Positions 27,566 through 36,871 of a stretch of DNA of 64,000 bases are shown one piece after another (position 1 is the stretch's first letter; each line of letters opens with the position of its first letter). Source of the DNA: Achromobacter sp. Marseille-Q4962 (lineage in GTDB: Bacteria > Pseudomonadota > Gammaproteobacteria > Burkholderiales > Burkholderiaceae_B); contig NZ_CALSFU010000021.1 in the NCBI RefSeq assembly GCF_943737005.1, positions 18,809-82,808 on the forward strand. Direction: 5' to 3'. Position numbers and translations under genes: made by a program. Under the pieces are notes generated by a model. That model saw only the letters and a program-made list of their open reading frames with translations, made no database searches and had not been told where the DNA came from.

Positions 27566-29035
27566 ATGTCCGCATTCCGCCACATACGCCCCGCCCTGCC
27601 CGCGCTGCTGCTGGCGCTGGCCGCCTGCGCCTTCGCCCCGGACGGCAAGCCGCCCGCCATGGCGCTTTCCGGCCAGTACGGCGCAGAGCCGGCCCCTGCC
27701 TCGGCCGCCGCCGCGCAAGGCGTGGCGCAGCGCTTCGAACAGGGCGCGCGGCCCGTGCCCGAATGGTGGAAACGTTATGGCTCGCCCGCGCTCGACGCCA
27801 TGGTCGAGGAAGGGCTGGCCAACAGCCCCGACCTGGCTTCGGCGCGGCACAGCCTGGACGCCGCCCGCGAACAGCTGCGCGGCCAGATCGGCGCCTCGCT
27901 GCTTCCCTCGGTGGACGCGGGCGGCGAAGTTTCGCGCCAGCGCGCGCTGGGCATGCCCATCCTGCCCGAGCCTACCGCGCTCTACAACATCTACACCGGC
28001 CGCATCCAGGCCCGCTACACGCTCGACCTGTTCGGCGCCGCGCGCTATGCCAACGCGGGCCAGGCCGCGCGCGTGGACCAGCAGGCCTTCCAGCTCGAAG
28101 CGGCGCGGCGCGCGCTGGCGGCCAATATCGTCACGGGCGCCATCCGGTCGGCCGCGCTGGCCGAGCGCGTCGCGCTGACCGAAAAACAGGCGGCGCTGGC
28201 GCGCCTGGTGGCCCGCGACGCGCAACGCCGCTACGAATTCGGGTCGGCCTCGCAAACCGAGGCGCTGGATGCCGACCAGGACGCGGCGGCGCTGGAAGCC
28301 GCCCTGCCCGGCCTGCGCGCGCAATGGCAGGCGTCCCGCCACGCGCTGGCCGTGCTCATGGGACGCCGCCCCGACCTGGCGCCGCCCGACCTGGCCTTCA
28401 GCACGCTGCGCGCGCCGGCCAGCGTGCCCGTCGCCGTGCCGTCCGACCTGCTGGCCTCGCGGCCGGACGTGCTGGGGGCGCAGGCCGTGCTGGAAGCCGC
28501 CGCCGCCGACGTGGGCCTGGCCACCGCGCAGCTCTTTCCCAGCCTGTCGCTGTCGGCGTCCATGGGCAAAGGCGGGTTCGACTGGCCCCAGGCCCTGTCG
28601 GGCGCGGGCTCGATCTGGAGCCTGGGCGCGTCGATCACGCAGCCGCTCTTTCATGGCGGCGCCCTGCTCGCCCAGCGGCGCGCCGCCCGGGATCTCTACG
28701 AGGCGGCGGCCGAGCAATACCGGCAGACCGTGCTCACGGCCTTGCGCAGCGTGGCCGACAGCCTGGCCGCGCTGGAGGCCGACGGAGCCGCGCTGGCCGC
28801 GGCCGAGGCATCGCGCAAGGCGGCGCAGCGCTCGTACGAGAACACGGCGGCCCGCGTGCGCCTGGGCGCGCTCGCGCCTTATACGGCGCATGCCAGCGAG
28901 CAGCATTATGTCCAGGCGCGCCTGCGGGAAGTGCAGTATGCGGAAGCCCGGCTCGCCGACACCGCCGCCCTGTTCCAGGCCATGGGCTCGCCGGTGGCCC
29001 CGCTCGCGCCGCTCGCCGCCGGCCAGCGGCGCTGA
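27566..29035 (+). CDS. RND efflux outer-membrane factor lipoprotein (NodT family), system 2
   Basis: This is the outer-membrane channel of pump 2. The 489-aa product has a lipoprotein signal ending ALAAC (C21) and two outer-membrane efflux repeats. The motifs PEWWKRYGSPALDAMVEEGL and LLASRPDVLGAQ are typical of NodT proteins. It begins 2 bp after the permease stop. A longer open frame in this register (from 25694) is a shadow of the permease gene. Confidence 0.92.
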   Translation: MSAFRHIRPALPALLLALAACAFAPDGKPPAMALSGQYGAEPAPASAAAAQGVAQRFEQGARPVPEWWKRYGSPALDAMVEEGLANSPDLASARHSLDAAREQLRGQIGASLLPSVDAGGEVSRQRALGMPILPEPTALYNIYTGRIQARYTLDLFGAARYANAGQAARVDQQAFQLEAARRALAANIVTGAIRSAALAERVALTEKQAALARLVARDAQRRYEFGSASQTEALDADQDAAALEAALPGLRAQWQASRHALAVLMGRRPDLAPPDLAFSTLRAPASVPVAVPSDLLASRPDVLGAQAVLEAAAADVGLATAQLFPSLSLSASMGKGGFDWPQALSGAGSIWSLGASITQPLFHGGALLAQRRAARDLYEAAAEQYRQTVLTALRSVADSLAALEADGAALAAAEASRKAAQRSYENTAARVRLGALAPYTAHASEQHYVQARLREVQYAEARLADTAALFQAMGSPVAPLAPLAAGQRR

Positions 29036-29060
29036 ACCGGCCGGCGCGGCGGCGCGCGGT

Positions 29061-29969
29061 TCAGCCGCGGCCCAGCATGCGCTTGGCCAGGCTGACCGCT
29101 CCCAGCACCACTGCGCCGGCCGCCGCGCCGAACAGCATGTTCAGCGCCGTAGCGGCCACCCCGCCCCACAGGCCGCCGCCGGCGGCGCCGGCCACACGGT
29201 CGATGGCCTCGTGGACCGGCGCAATGCCGTGCACGAGAATGGCTCCGCCCACCATGAACATGGCGGCCGTACCCACCACCGAAAGCGTCTTCATGAGATA
29301 AGGCGCCAGGGCCACGATGCGGCCGCCCAGCCAGGCCGCCCCCGCTGTGCCCTTGCGGCTCAGGTACAGGCCCAGGTCGTCCAGCTTCACAATGGCCGCC
29401 ACGAGCCCGTACACGCCGATCGTCATCGCGATGGCGATGCCCGACATGACCAGCACCTGCGTGAGAAAAGGCGCGCCCTCGACCGCTCCCAGCGTAATGG
29501 CGATGATCTCGGCCGACAGGATGAAATCGGTGCGCACCGCGCCTTTGATCTTCTGCCGCTCGAACGCCACCATGTCCACCGAGGCGTCGGCCAGGGCGCG
29601 GGCCCGCTCCGCCCGCTCGGCTTCCTCGCCATGGTCGAGGAACCGGTGCGCCAGCTTCTCCACGCCCTCGAAGCAGAGATAGGCGCCGCCCAGCATCAGC
29701 AGGGGCGTCACGCCCCATGGCGCGAATGCGCTGACCAGCAGCGCCAACGGCACCAGGATCAGCTTGTTCACGAACGATCCGCGGGCCACGGCCCAGACCA
29801 CCGGCAGCTCGCGGTCGACCGGCACGCCGGTCACCTGCTGGGCATTGAGCGCCAGGTCGTCGCCCAGCACGCCGGCGGTTTTCCTGGCCGCCACCTTCGT
29901 CATGACGGAGACGTCGTCGAGCAGGGAAGCGATGTCGTCGAACAAGGCAAAGAAACTGCTGCCGGCCAT
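29061..29969 (-). CDS. DUF808 (YedI-type) inner-membrane protein
   Basis: This 302-aa polytopic membrane protein starts MAGSSFFALFDDIASLLDDV, followed by KVAARKTAGVLGDDLALNAQ, the hallmark N-terminus of the DUF808 family. About eight hydrophobic segments follow, rich in Gly and Ala. The family has no established biochemical function. It converges with efflux system 2, and its 5' side faces a long intergenic region. Confidence 0.88.
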   Translation of the reverse strand: MAGSSFFALFDDIASLLDDVSVMTKVAARKTAGVLGDDLALNAQQVTGVPVDRELPVVWAVARGSFVNKLILVPLALLVSAFAPWGVTPLLMLGGAYLCFEGVEKLAHRFLDHGEEAERAERARALADASVDMVAFERQKIKGAVRTDFILSAEIIAITLGAVEGAPFLTQVLVMSGIAIAMTIGVYGLVAAIVKLDDLGLYLSRKGTAGAAWLGGRIVALAPYLMKTLSVVGTAAMFMVGGAILVHGIAPVHEAIDRVAGAAGGGLWGGVAATALNMLFGAAAGAVVLGAVSLAKRMLGRG

Positions 29970-30470
29970 GCGGGCCCTCCGGTGGACTGCGGCGCGCGGG
30001 CCGCGGATTCAAGCGTCGAGCATACGACACCGGCTGCCGGCCCGCGCGTCCGTGCATTGAGTTACAACTATTTCATTTATTGGCGCCAAGGCGGGTTGCG
30101 CAGCGGCCGGCTCGCGCAAATGGACCCCGGCCCCGCCGCGCCCGGCTTTGGCCGCTCTCTCCAATTTGAATTCAATTTTTCCCATGTTGTGGTCTTTTCA
30201 ACCAAACATGCCTCAACTATCGGTAGATCGCCCTGGATCGTGAATGCCAATGAGCATTTCTTACATAAATGTTAATATGTGATATATTTGTAACAATACG
30301 GAGACAGTTCGGGGTTTCCACCTTTGCTGGCGGTTGCGAATGGCGCTCTACACACCCTTATCTTCCGGCATGTTGCCGGGCCGACAGACTGCCGCCATGC
30401 AGGCGGGCATCGCAACACGGGCCGGGGGCCCGCGCCTGCCGCGGCCCGGCGCGGCGGCGGAGCGCGGCCC
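29970..30470. other. Intergenic region upstream of the EAL gene
   Basis: This 501-bp divergent gap includes a markedly A+T-rich part (about 30160-30310) with a 10-bp palindrome TTGAATTCAA (30166-30175) and T-rich runs. AT-rich -10-like hexamers occur near 30270-30292. It probably holds the EAL gene promoter with a leader of more than 150 nt. A TTG-initiated reading from 30324 is open, but its first 49 residues look like translated non-coding sequence. I see no RNA gene. Confidence 0.5.
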
Positions 30471-32012
30471 GTGGTCAGCCCGCTGATCCCGGCCAGGCAG
30501 CGGCGGGCGGCCGCGCTGCCGCTGCTGACGGCGGCGCTTGCGCTGCTGGGCGCGGCGCTGGGCTGCGCGCTGGGCGACCGCATGGACACGGGCCGGACGG
30601 AGCAGGAGCTCCAGGCTTATAACTTCCAACTGCTGCAGCGCGCCGCCGCCGTGGCCGAGGAAGGGCGGCAGGTCCTCGAACGGTTCCGCCATGCCGCCGG
30701 CCCATGCTCCCCCGCCGACCTGGCACGCCTGCGCGAAGCGCTGTTCTATGCCCACTACCTCGGCGACATCGCCCGCGTGCGGGACGGCCGGCTTGCCTGT
30801 TCGGCCATCTGGGGCGCGCTCGGCGCGCCCGCCGAGCTGCCGCCCGGCGGCTTCCGCGACCCGCGCGGCTACCGCTTCTGGCGCGACACGGCCCATCCCA
30901 TGGCGCCGTCGCTGCAAGGCGACATTGCCGCCAACGACACGATGGCGGTGTTCACCGCGCCCGATGCGTTCGACGGCTACCCGGCGCAGGACGGCCGCAT
31001 CGGCTCCGTGCTGCTGACGCGCAACGGCCAGTATGTCTTTCGCCGCTTCCCGGAGCGGGCGGAATCCGCGGCGCCGGCCGGCGGGCTTTCGGCGGCCCTG
31101 TGGCCGGCGCTGCGGGCGCGCGAATGCGCCGCGCCGGGCGCCGGCGACATCTGCGCTCAGTCCCGCACCCGGCTGTCGGACCGCACCTACACGCTGATCC
31201 TGTCCATGGCGGGGCTGGCGATCGGCGCGCTGGCGGGCGTGGCGCTGGCGCTGCGCAACCAGCAGGCGAATTCGCTCACCGGGGCGCTGGGCGCGGCCAT
31301 GCGGCGCGGAGAAATCCATCTGGTCTACCAGCCGGTGCGCGAACTGGCCAGCGGCCGCATGGTCGCCGTCGAGGCGCTGGCGCGCTGGACCCACCGCGAC
31401 GTGGGGCCGATTCCGCCCCAGACTTTCGTGGCCTGGGCGGAGGCCACGGGCCTGGGCCGGGAATTCACGCGCTACGTGGTGCGCACCGCCATCCATGACC
31501 TGCGCGACCGCCTCACCGACGACTCCGGCTTCTACGTCACCATCAACGTCTCCGCCGGCGATATCGAAGACCCCGGCTTCCTGCCGTATCTGCGCGAAAC
31601 CCTGATGGAGCATCGCGTCGCGCCGTCGCGCGTCGGGCTGGAGATTACCGAGTCGGCCACTTTCTCGGCCACGGATCCCGCGCTGGAATTGCGCAAGTAC
31701 CGCCAGCTGGGCGTCAAGATCCTCATCGACGATTTCGGCGCAGGCTATTCGAATCTCAGCAATCTGGTGCGCTGGACCGTAGACGCCATCAAGCTGGACC
31801 GCCTGTTCATCGAATCCCTGCCCACGGTGAAGGCCGCCGGCAAGGTGCTGGACCAGGTGCTGGAAATGGCCCACCAGCTCGACCTGCGCCTGATCGCCGA
31901 GGGCCTGGAAACCGTGGAGCACGCGAACTACGTGCTGCAGCGCCTGCCCACCGCCTGCGGACAAGGCTGGCTGCTCGGGCGTCCTTGCGCGCTGCAGGAT
32001 CTGCCGCGCTGA
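30471..32012 (+). CDS. Membrane-anchored EAL-domain cyclic-di-GMP phosphodiesterase with CSS-type sensor
   Basis: This is predicted to hydrolyse c-di-GMP to pGpG at the inner membrane. From the GTG at 30471 (GGAG 8 bp upstream) the product is 513 aa. It has an N-terminal membrane helix, a periplasmic cysteine-containing domain (LACSAIWG resembles the CSS motif), a second helix (TLILSMAGLAIGALAGVALA) and an EAL domain. The catalytic signature looks complete: EAL in VAVEALARW, EITES, DDFGAGYSNL, KLDRLFI, AEGLE and QGW. It is a single gene. CSS-type sensors respond to periplasmic thiol state. Confidence 0.9.
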   Translation: MVSPLIPARQRRAAALPLLTAALALLGAALGCALGDRMDTGRTEQELQAYNFQLLQRAAAVAEEGRQVLERFRHAAGPCSPADLARLREALFYAHYLGDIARVRDGRLACSAIWGALGAPAELPPGGFRDPRGYRFWRDTAHPMAPSLQGDIAANDTMAVFTAPDAFDGYPAQDGRIGSVLLTRNGQYVFRRFPERAESAAPAGGLSAALWPALRARECAAPGAGDICAQSRTRLSDRTYTLILSMAGLAIGALAGVALALRNQQANSLTGALGAAMRRGEIHLVYQPVRELASGRMVAVEALARWTHRDVGPIPPQTFVAWAEATGLGREFTRYVVRTAIHDLRDRLTDDSGFYVTINVSAGDIEDPGFLPYLRETLMEHRVAPSRVGLEITESATFSATDPALELRKYRQLGVKILIDDFGAGYSNLSNLVRWTVDAIKLDRLFIESLPTVKAAGKVLDQVLEMAHQLDLRLIAEGLETVEHANYVLQRLPTACGQGWLLGRPCALQDLPR

Positions 32013-32027
32013 AGGCGCGCACGGCCT

Positions 32028-33476
32028 TCAGGCGGCCGCGCGCGCGCCGGCCGGGCGCAGCACCTGTCCCGGGCGGGCGCCGCTGGCCGCCCGGCCGTTC
32101 CAGACCAGCGTGCCGTTGACCCACACCGCCTCGATGCCTTCGCTGCGCCGCACCGGCTCGGCAAAGGTCGCCAGGTCGGCAACCGTGTCCGGGTCCAGCA
32201 GCACCAGGTCGGCATAGTGCCCGGCCTTCAGCAGCCCGCGGTCGGCCAGGCCGTACTGGCTCGCGGCCAGGCCGGTCATGCGGTGAATGGCCGCGGGCAG
32301 GCTGAGCGTCCCCTCTTCGCGCACCAGCCGGCGCAGCACCCGGGTGAAGGTGCCCCATTGGCGCGGATGGGGGTGCGGGTCGAACGGCAGGCCGTCCGAC
32401 CCCACCATGGTGAGCGGGTGCTGGAAGATGCGGGTCACGTCGTCGGGCGACATGAGGAAATAGATGGCGCCCGCCGGCGCCAGCCGCGCCAGCGCGGCCT
32501 CGTCGTCCAGCCCGAGTTCGGCCTGCACCTCGCTGAAATCGCGGCCCGTCGCGGCCGGATACCCCTTGGACCAGGTAATCAGCGTCCGGCTGGCCAGGCG
32601 TGCGCGGTCCAGCCGCAGCATGGTGGAAGTGGCGGGATACGGATGGCAGTCCAGGCACACGGGCTGCCGCGCGGCCGCCCGGGTGATGAGCTCCAGGGTC
32701 TCGCGGCTGCGGCCGTGGTTGCGCTCGCCGGCCAGCTTGTGGTGCGAGAACACGACCCGCGCGCCCGTGGCGCGGCCGATCTCCAGCGCTTCTTCCATTG
32801 CCGGGACGATGTGGTCGGCCTCGTCGCGCAGATGCGTGGCGTAGATCGCGCCGCGGCCGGCCAGCGGCGCGCACACGTCGATGATCTCGTCGGTGGGCGC
32901 GGCCGCCGCCGGCGGATAGAACGTGCCGGTGGATACGCCGAAGGCGCCCGCCCGCATGGCCTCGTCCAGCAGCCCGGCCATCGCCTCGCGCTCGCGCGGC
33001 GTGGCCGCGCGCGCCGTGTCGTCCATGACCGCCACGCGCAGCGTGGTGTGGCCCACCAGCGCGATCACGTTGGTGGCGGCCGGCTGGGCTTGCAGGTGCG
33101 CGACCCAGTCGGCGAACGTGGCGAAGCGGAACAGCCCGGGCGGCCCCAGCAGGTCCAGGGGCTGCGGCACGGCGTCGCGCACCAGCGGCGCGAGGCTGAT
33201 GCCGCAGTTGCCCGTGACCACCGTGGTAATGCCCTGCGACACCTTGGGCGTCATGTCGGGGTGCGCGAGCAGATAGCCGTCGTCATGCGTGTGCGAGTCG
33301 ATGAAGCCCGGCGCCAGCACCTTGCCGCCCGCGTCCCTCGTGTTTGCGCCGGCGGGCGGCTGGAACTCGCCCACGGCGAGGATGCGCTGGTCCTGGATGG
33401 CGAGATTGCCCCGGACCGGCGCCCCGCCGGAACCGTCCACGATCAGGGCATTGGTGATGATGAGATCGGCTTGCAT
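32028..33476 (-). CDS. N-acyl-D-amino-acid deacylase (D-aminoacylase family)
   Basis: This is a zinc amidohydrolase that removes the acyl group from N-acyl-D-amino acids. The 482-aa product starts MQADLIITNALIVDGSG and has the HxH metal pair H62/H64 (GFIDSHTHDDG). It also shows YATHLRDEAD and FSHHKLAGERNHGRS, segments of the D-aminoacylase family. The open frame continues 22 codons upstream, but the chosen Met starts the amidohydrolase beta-sandwich. It lies 20 bp after the Bug receptor gene on the same strand, divergent from a LysR gene. Confidence 0.88.
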   Translation of the reverse strand: MQADLIITNALIVDGSGGAPVRGNLAIQDQRILAVGEFQPPAGANTRDAGGKVLAPGFIDSHTHDDGYLLAHPDMTPKVSQGITTVVTGNCGISLAPLVRDAVPQPLDLLGPPGLFRFATFADWVAHLQAQPAATNVIALVGHTTLRVAVMDDTARAATPREREAMAGLLDEAMRAGAFGVSTGTFYPPAAAAPTDEIIDVCAPLAGRGAIYATHLRDEADHIVPAMEEALEIGRATGARVVFSHHKLAGERNHGRSRETLELITRAAARQPVCLDCHPYPATSTMLRLDRARLASRTLITWSKGYPAATGRDFSEVQAELGLDDEAALARLAPAGAIYFLMSPDDVTRIFQHPLTMVGSDGLPFDPHPHPRQWGTFTRVLRRLVREEGTLSLPAAIHRMTGLAASQYGLADRGLLKAGHYADLVLLDPDTVADLATFAEPVRRSEGIEAVWVNGTLVWNGRAASGARPGQVLRPAGARAAA

Positions 33477-33496
33477 GCGTATGGCCGCGTTTGCGC

Positions 33497-34474
33497 TCAG
33501 TCCAGTTTCTCGATGCCGGCCGATTCGATGATGCCGCGCCATTTGGCGGTTTCGGCGTCGATCAGCTTCTTGAAGTCCGCCGGGCTTCCGCCCGCCGGTT
33601 CGGCGCCCAGCGCGGCCAGGCCCTGGCGCACCTCGGGGGCCTGCAGCGCCTTGACCAGCTCGGCATTGAGCTGCCGCACGACGGCATCGGGCGTGCCCCT
33701 GGGCGCCACCACCCCGCCCCAGGCCACCGTCTCGTAACCCTTGAGGCCCAGCTCGTCGATGGTGGGCACTTCCGGCAGCAGCGACAGCCGCTTCAGGCTG
33801 CTCACGCCCAGCGCGCGCACCTTGCCGCTCTTGATGAGCGGCACCGCTTCCGAGGAATTCACGAAAATGAAGTCGAGCCGGCCGCCCAGCAGGTCCTGGA
33901 TGGCGGCGGGCCCGCCGTTGTAGGGGATGAACGTCACGTCGATCCCGGCCATGCTCTTGAAAAGCTCGCCGCCCATGTGGCCGGTGGTTCCCACGCCCGA
34001 CGCGCCGTACGACATGCGGCCCGGCGCCGCCTTGGCGCGGCCGATCAGGTCCTGCACCGACTTCACCGGCGAGGCGGCGGGCACGATCAGCACGTTGTAG
34101 AGATCGAACAGGTGCGCCACCGGCGCGAGATCCTGGTCTACGTCGTACGGCAGCTTCTTGAAGAGCGAACGGTTCACCGCCAGCGTGTTGATATTGCCGT
34201 AGCCGATGGTGTAGCCGTCGGCGGCGGCGCGCTTGATGAGCGTGATGCCGATGTTGCCCGCGGCGCCCGGGCGGTTCTCGACCACCACATTGGCGCCGGT
34301 ATCCTTGGACACCTGCGTGGTGACCAGGCGCGAGAGCACGTCGGGCGAGCCGCCCGCGGCGGACGGCACGACAAACGTGATGGGTTTCTCGGGAAAGGCG
34401 GCGTGGGCGGCGGCGCAGGCCAGCCCGGCTGCCAGGGCGGCCGCGCGCAGGCCGCGTTGAAGATGGCGGTTCAT
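33497..34474 (-). CDS. Bug-type tripartite tricarboxylate transporter receptor
   Basis: This is a periplasmic solute-binding protein of the Bug/TctC family, which is very expanded in Bordetella. The 325-aa product has a signal peptide (MNRHLQRGLRAAALAAGLAC to HAA-F). FPEKPITFVVPSAAGGSPD and ENRPGAAGNIG follow, both typical ligand-loop motifs. No TctA/TctB membrane genes are nearby. Being in one operon with the N-acyl-D-amino-acid deacylase, it may capture the deacylase substrate. Confidence 0.93.
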   Translation of the reverse strand: MNRHLQRGLRAAALAAGLACAAAHAAFPEKPITFVVPSAAGGSPDVLSRLVTTQVSKDTGANVVVENRPGAAGNIGITLIKRAAADGYTIGYGNINTLAVNRSLFKKLPYDVDQDLAPVAHLFDLYNVLIVPAASPVKSVQDLIGRAKAAPGRMSYGASGVGTTGHMGGELFKSMAGIDVTFIPYNGGPAAIQDLLGGRLDFIFVNSSEAVPLIKSGKVRALGVSSLKRLSLLPEVPTIDELGLKGYETVAWGGVVAPRGTPDAVVRQLNAELVKALQAPEVRQGLAALGAEPAGGSPADFKKLIDAETAKWRGIIESAGIEKLD

Positions 34475-34613
34475 TCGTATTCCCCTGTTGTGGTTTGATA
34501 CTGCGCCGGGCAGGTTATCACTGGCGCGGCGCCGCTCCCTCATCGAAAAATGTCCCGAACCTATAATCCGCCGTTATTGCCAGCAATCCCACAGCCAGAG
34601 ACGAGCAGCCGGT

Positions 34614-35543
34614 ATGCACGATGACGATTCCCCCTCGGCGCTGACGCCCGGCGGCAGCCGGCCCCTCAACCTGCGCCAGATCGAGGTGTTCCGCGCCATC
34701 ATGATGTCGGGCTCGATCAGCGGCGCGGGCCGCATGCTCCATGTGTCCCAGCCCGCGGTGAGCCGCGTGCTCGCTCTTACCGAAAGCCGGCTGGGCTATG
34801 CGCTTTTCGAGCGCACGCGCAGCCGGCTCGTGCCCACGCCGGAAGCGCGCCGGCTGTATGGCGAAGTCGAGCAGGTCTATGGCGGCATCCAGCGCGTCAA
34901 CGACCTGGCCGCCTCGCTCGCCCGCGACGGCGCGGGCATGCTGCGCGTGGTTTCCAGCGCCACCTTCGGCCAGCGCCTGGTGCCCCAGGCCCTGCTGCGC
35001 ATGCGCCGGCGCAACGAGCGCAGCCGCATCGACTATCGCAGCGTCACCTATGACGAGTTGGCGGGGTATTTCCTCACCGGCCGCGCCGACGTTGGCCTGT
35101 CCATGTCGCCGCCGCAGCATCCCAACCTGAGCTCCACCCTGCTGGGAACCGTGCCCATCGTCTGCCTCGCGCCGCGCGGCCACGAACTGGCCGGACACGA
35201 GGTGGTGCACGCCGGCGACTTTTCCTGCGCGCAATGGATAGGCTATCCCCCCGACACGCCGCTGAGCCGGGCGCTGGCGCCCTTCTTCGGCGGCGAACCG
35301 GCCTGCGCGCCCGCGGTCGAAGTCCATTCGCCCGTCACGGCCTGCGCCTTCGTCCTGCAGGGCCTGGGACCGGCGCTGGTGGACCGCTGGTGCGTCACGC
35401 CCGAACTGGCCGGCCACGTCGAAATCCGGCCGGTCGAACCGCCCGCCCACGTGCAGATCTGGGCCACCCACACGAATCTGGCGCCGATTCCCCTGCTCGG
35501 CCGGCGCTTTCTCGAAGCCGTCTCGCAGGTGCTGGCCGACTAG
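34614..35543 (+). CDS. LysR-family regulator of the Bug/deacylase operon
   Basis: This 309-aa regulator has the HTH near residues 20-78 (LNLRQIEVFRAIMMSGSISG and MLHVSQPAVSRVLALTESRL). The effector domain follows. The start at 34614 leaves a short non-homologous lead; upstream in-frame codons to 34488 would run through the divergent promoter. It is divergent from the Bug receptor gene with 139 bp between starts, the usual LysR layout. Confidence 0.9.
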   Translation: MHDDDSPSALTPGGSRPLNLRQIEVFRAIMMSGSISGAGRMLHVSQPAVSRVLALTESRLGYALFERTRSRLVPTPEARRLYGEVEQVYGGIQRVNDLAASLARDGAGMLRVVSSATFGQRLVPQALLRMRRRNERSRIDYRSVTYDELAGYFLTGRADVGLSMSPPQHPNLSSTLLGTVPIVCLAPRGHELAGHEVVHAGDFSCAQWIGYPPDTPLSRALAPFFGGEPACAPAVEVHSPVTACAFVLQGLGPALVDRWCVTPELAGHVEIRPVEPPAHVQIWATHTNLAPIPLLGRRFLEAVSQVLAD

Positions 35544-35791
35544 GGGGCGCCGCCCCCGGCGTCCATCGAATTTTGTGCCACCGCCATAACGCCGCGCTAT
35601 CGCCGGCAGCGCGCCGCTGCTCGAAAACCCAATGGCGGCGCGGACTTGCGCCCTGCCGGCGGCGCGGGCCCGGCCGCCGCGCGGCGGGTTTCGCCGCGGC
35701 GGCATAAACGGCATGCTTATGCCCGGACGGCCGGCGTTTCCATGCCGGCCGCAACCGCACACGCGAACACAGACGAAAAGGGACGCAAGCA

Positions 35792-36751
35792 ATGAACGAA
35801 AAGGGGAAAGCCGGACGCCGCATCGGGCTGGCCGTGGCCCAGATGGGGCCGGTGCACCTGGCCGATACGCGCCGGCAGGTCGTGGCAAGGCTGGTGGAGA
35901 TGCTGCGCGACGCGCACGGACGCGGCGCGGAGCTGGTGGTGTTTCCCGAGCTGGCGCTCACCACGTTTTTCCCGCGCTACTGGATGAGCGAGGAAGAAGC
36001 GCAGGCGCGCTTCTTCGAGGCCAGCATGCCCAATGCCGACACGCAGCCGCTCTTCGACGAGGCGCGCCGCCTGGGCGTGGGCTTTTATCTCGGCTATGCC
36101 GAACTGACGCCGCAGGGCGTGCCCTACAACACCGCCATCCTGGTCGACAGGGCCGGCGCCATTGTGGGACGCTACCGCAAGATCCACCTGCCGGGCCACG
36201 ACGACCACAAGCCCGATGCGCCCTTCCAGCACCTGGAAAAGAAATTCTTCCGGGTCGGCGACGAGCCCTTCGGCGTATGGGACGCCATGGGCGCGCGCAT
36301 CGGCATGTGCCTGTGCAATGACCGGCGCTGGCCCGAAACCTGGCGCGCCATGTCGCTGCAGAGCGCCGAGCTGGTGCTCCTGGGCTACAACACGCCCTCG
36401 CACAACATTCACTGGCCCGAGCCGGTGCACCTGCGCATGCACCACCACCTCATCACGCTGCAGGCCAGCGCCTACCAGAACTGCGTCTGGGCGGCCGCCG
36501 CCGCCAAGTGCGGCTCGGAAGACGGCCATCACATGATCGGGGGCTCGGTCATCGTCGCCCCCACCGGCGAGATCGCCGCGCAGACCGTGACCGAAGATGA
36601 CGAAGTCATCGCGGCCCATGTCGACCTGGACCTGGCCGAGGCGTTCCGCCGCAACGTCTTCGACTTTGCGCGCCACCGGCGTCCCGAGCACTACGCGCTC
36701 ATCACCGAGCGCACGGGCCCCGGCCCCGCGCTGCCGCGCAAGCCGCTGTAG
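35792..36751 (+). CDS. N-carbamoyl-D-amino-acid hydrolase (nitrilase superfamily)
   Basis: This cytoplasmic amidase converts N-carbamoyl-D-amino acids to D-amino acids, CO2 and ammonia. The 319-aa product carries the Glu-Lys-Cys triad as E53 (FPELALTTFF), K130 (RYRKIHLPG) and C175 (GMCLCNDRRWPE). These motifs are those I associate with the Agrobacterium D-carbamoylase, including its length. It follows the LysR gene by 248 bp and converges with the MFS gene. With the deacylase and the racemase-like gene it points to D-amino-acid salvage. Confidence 0.88.
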   Translation: MNEKGKAGRRIGLAVAQMGPVHLADTRRQVVARLVEMLRDAHGRGAELVVFPELALTTFFPRYWMSEEEAQARFFEASMPNADTQPLFDEARRLGVGFYLGYAELTPQGVPYNTAILVDRAGAIVGRYRKIHLPGHDDHKPDAPFQHLEKKFFRVGDEPFGVWDAMGARIGMCLCNDRRWPETWRAMSLQSAELVLLGYNTPSHNIHWPEPVHLRMHHHLITLQASAYQNCVWAAAAAKCGSEDGHHMIGGSVIVAPTGEIAAQTVTEDDEVIAAHVDLDLAEAFRRNVFDFARHRRPEHYALITERTGPGPALPRKPL

Positions 36752-36774
36752 CCCGCACGGGAAGCCCAAGCGAA

Positions 36775-36852
36775 CCGCCCTCCGCAGCCGGACGACGATC
36801 CGGCCCGCGGGGGGCGGAGCAGGCGCCGCGCGTCCCCGGGGACGCGCGGCGC
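36775..36852. terminator. Large nested palindromes between convergent genes
   Basis: Two structures lie in the 120-bp gap. The first is an 11-bp stem (36775-36785 with 36807-36817, one G-T pair) enclosing CCGGA/TCCGG. The second is a perfect 30-bp palindrome without spacer (36823-36837 with 36838-36852). Their position between converging genes suggests a bidirectional terminator, but there is no T run on either side. Confidence 0.6.
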
Positions 36853-36871
36853 GCCGGCGCTCAGGCCCGGC

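Noticed and set aside
24252..27575. A 1107-codon minus-strand open frame
   Set aside because: It is antisense to the pump 2 permease and has shadow-frame composition.
30324..30470. TTG start for the EAL protein 49 codons upstream
   Set aside because: The added residues are Arg/Gly/Ala-rich without a signal or helix, while the GTG at 30471 has a GGAG site and starts just before the membrane helix.
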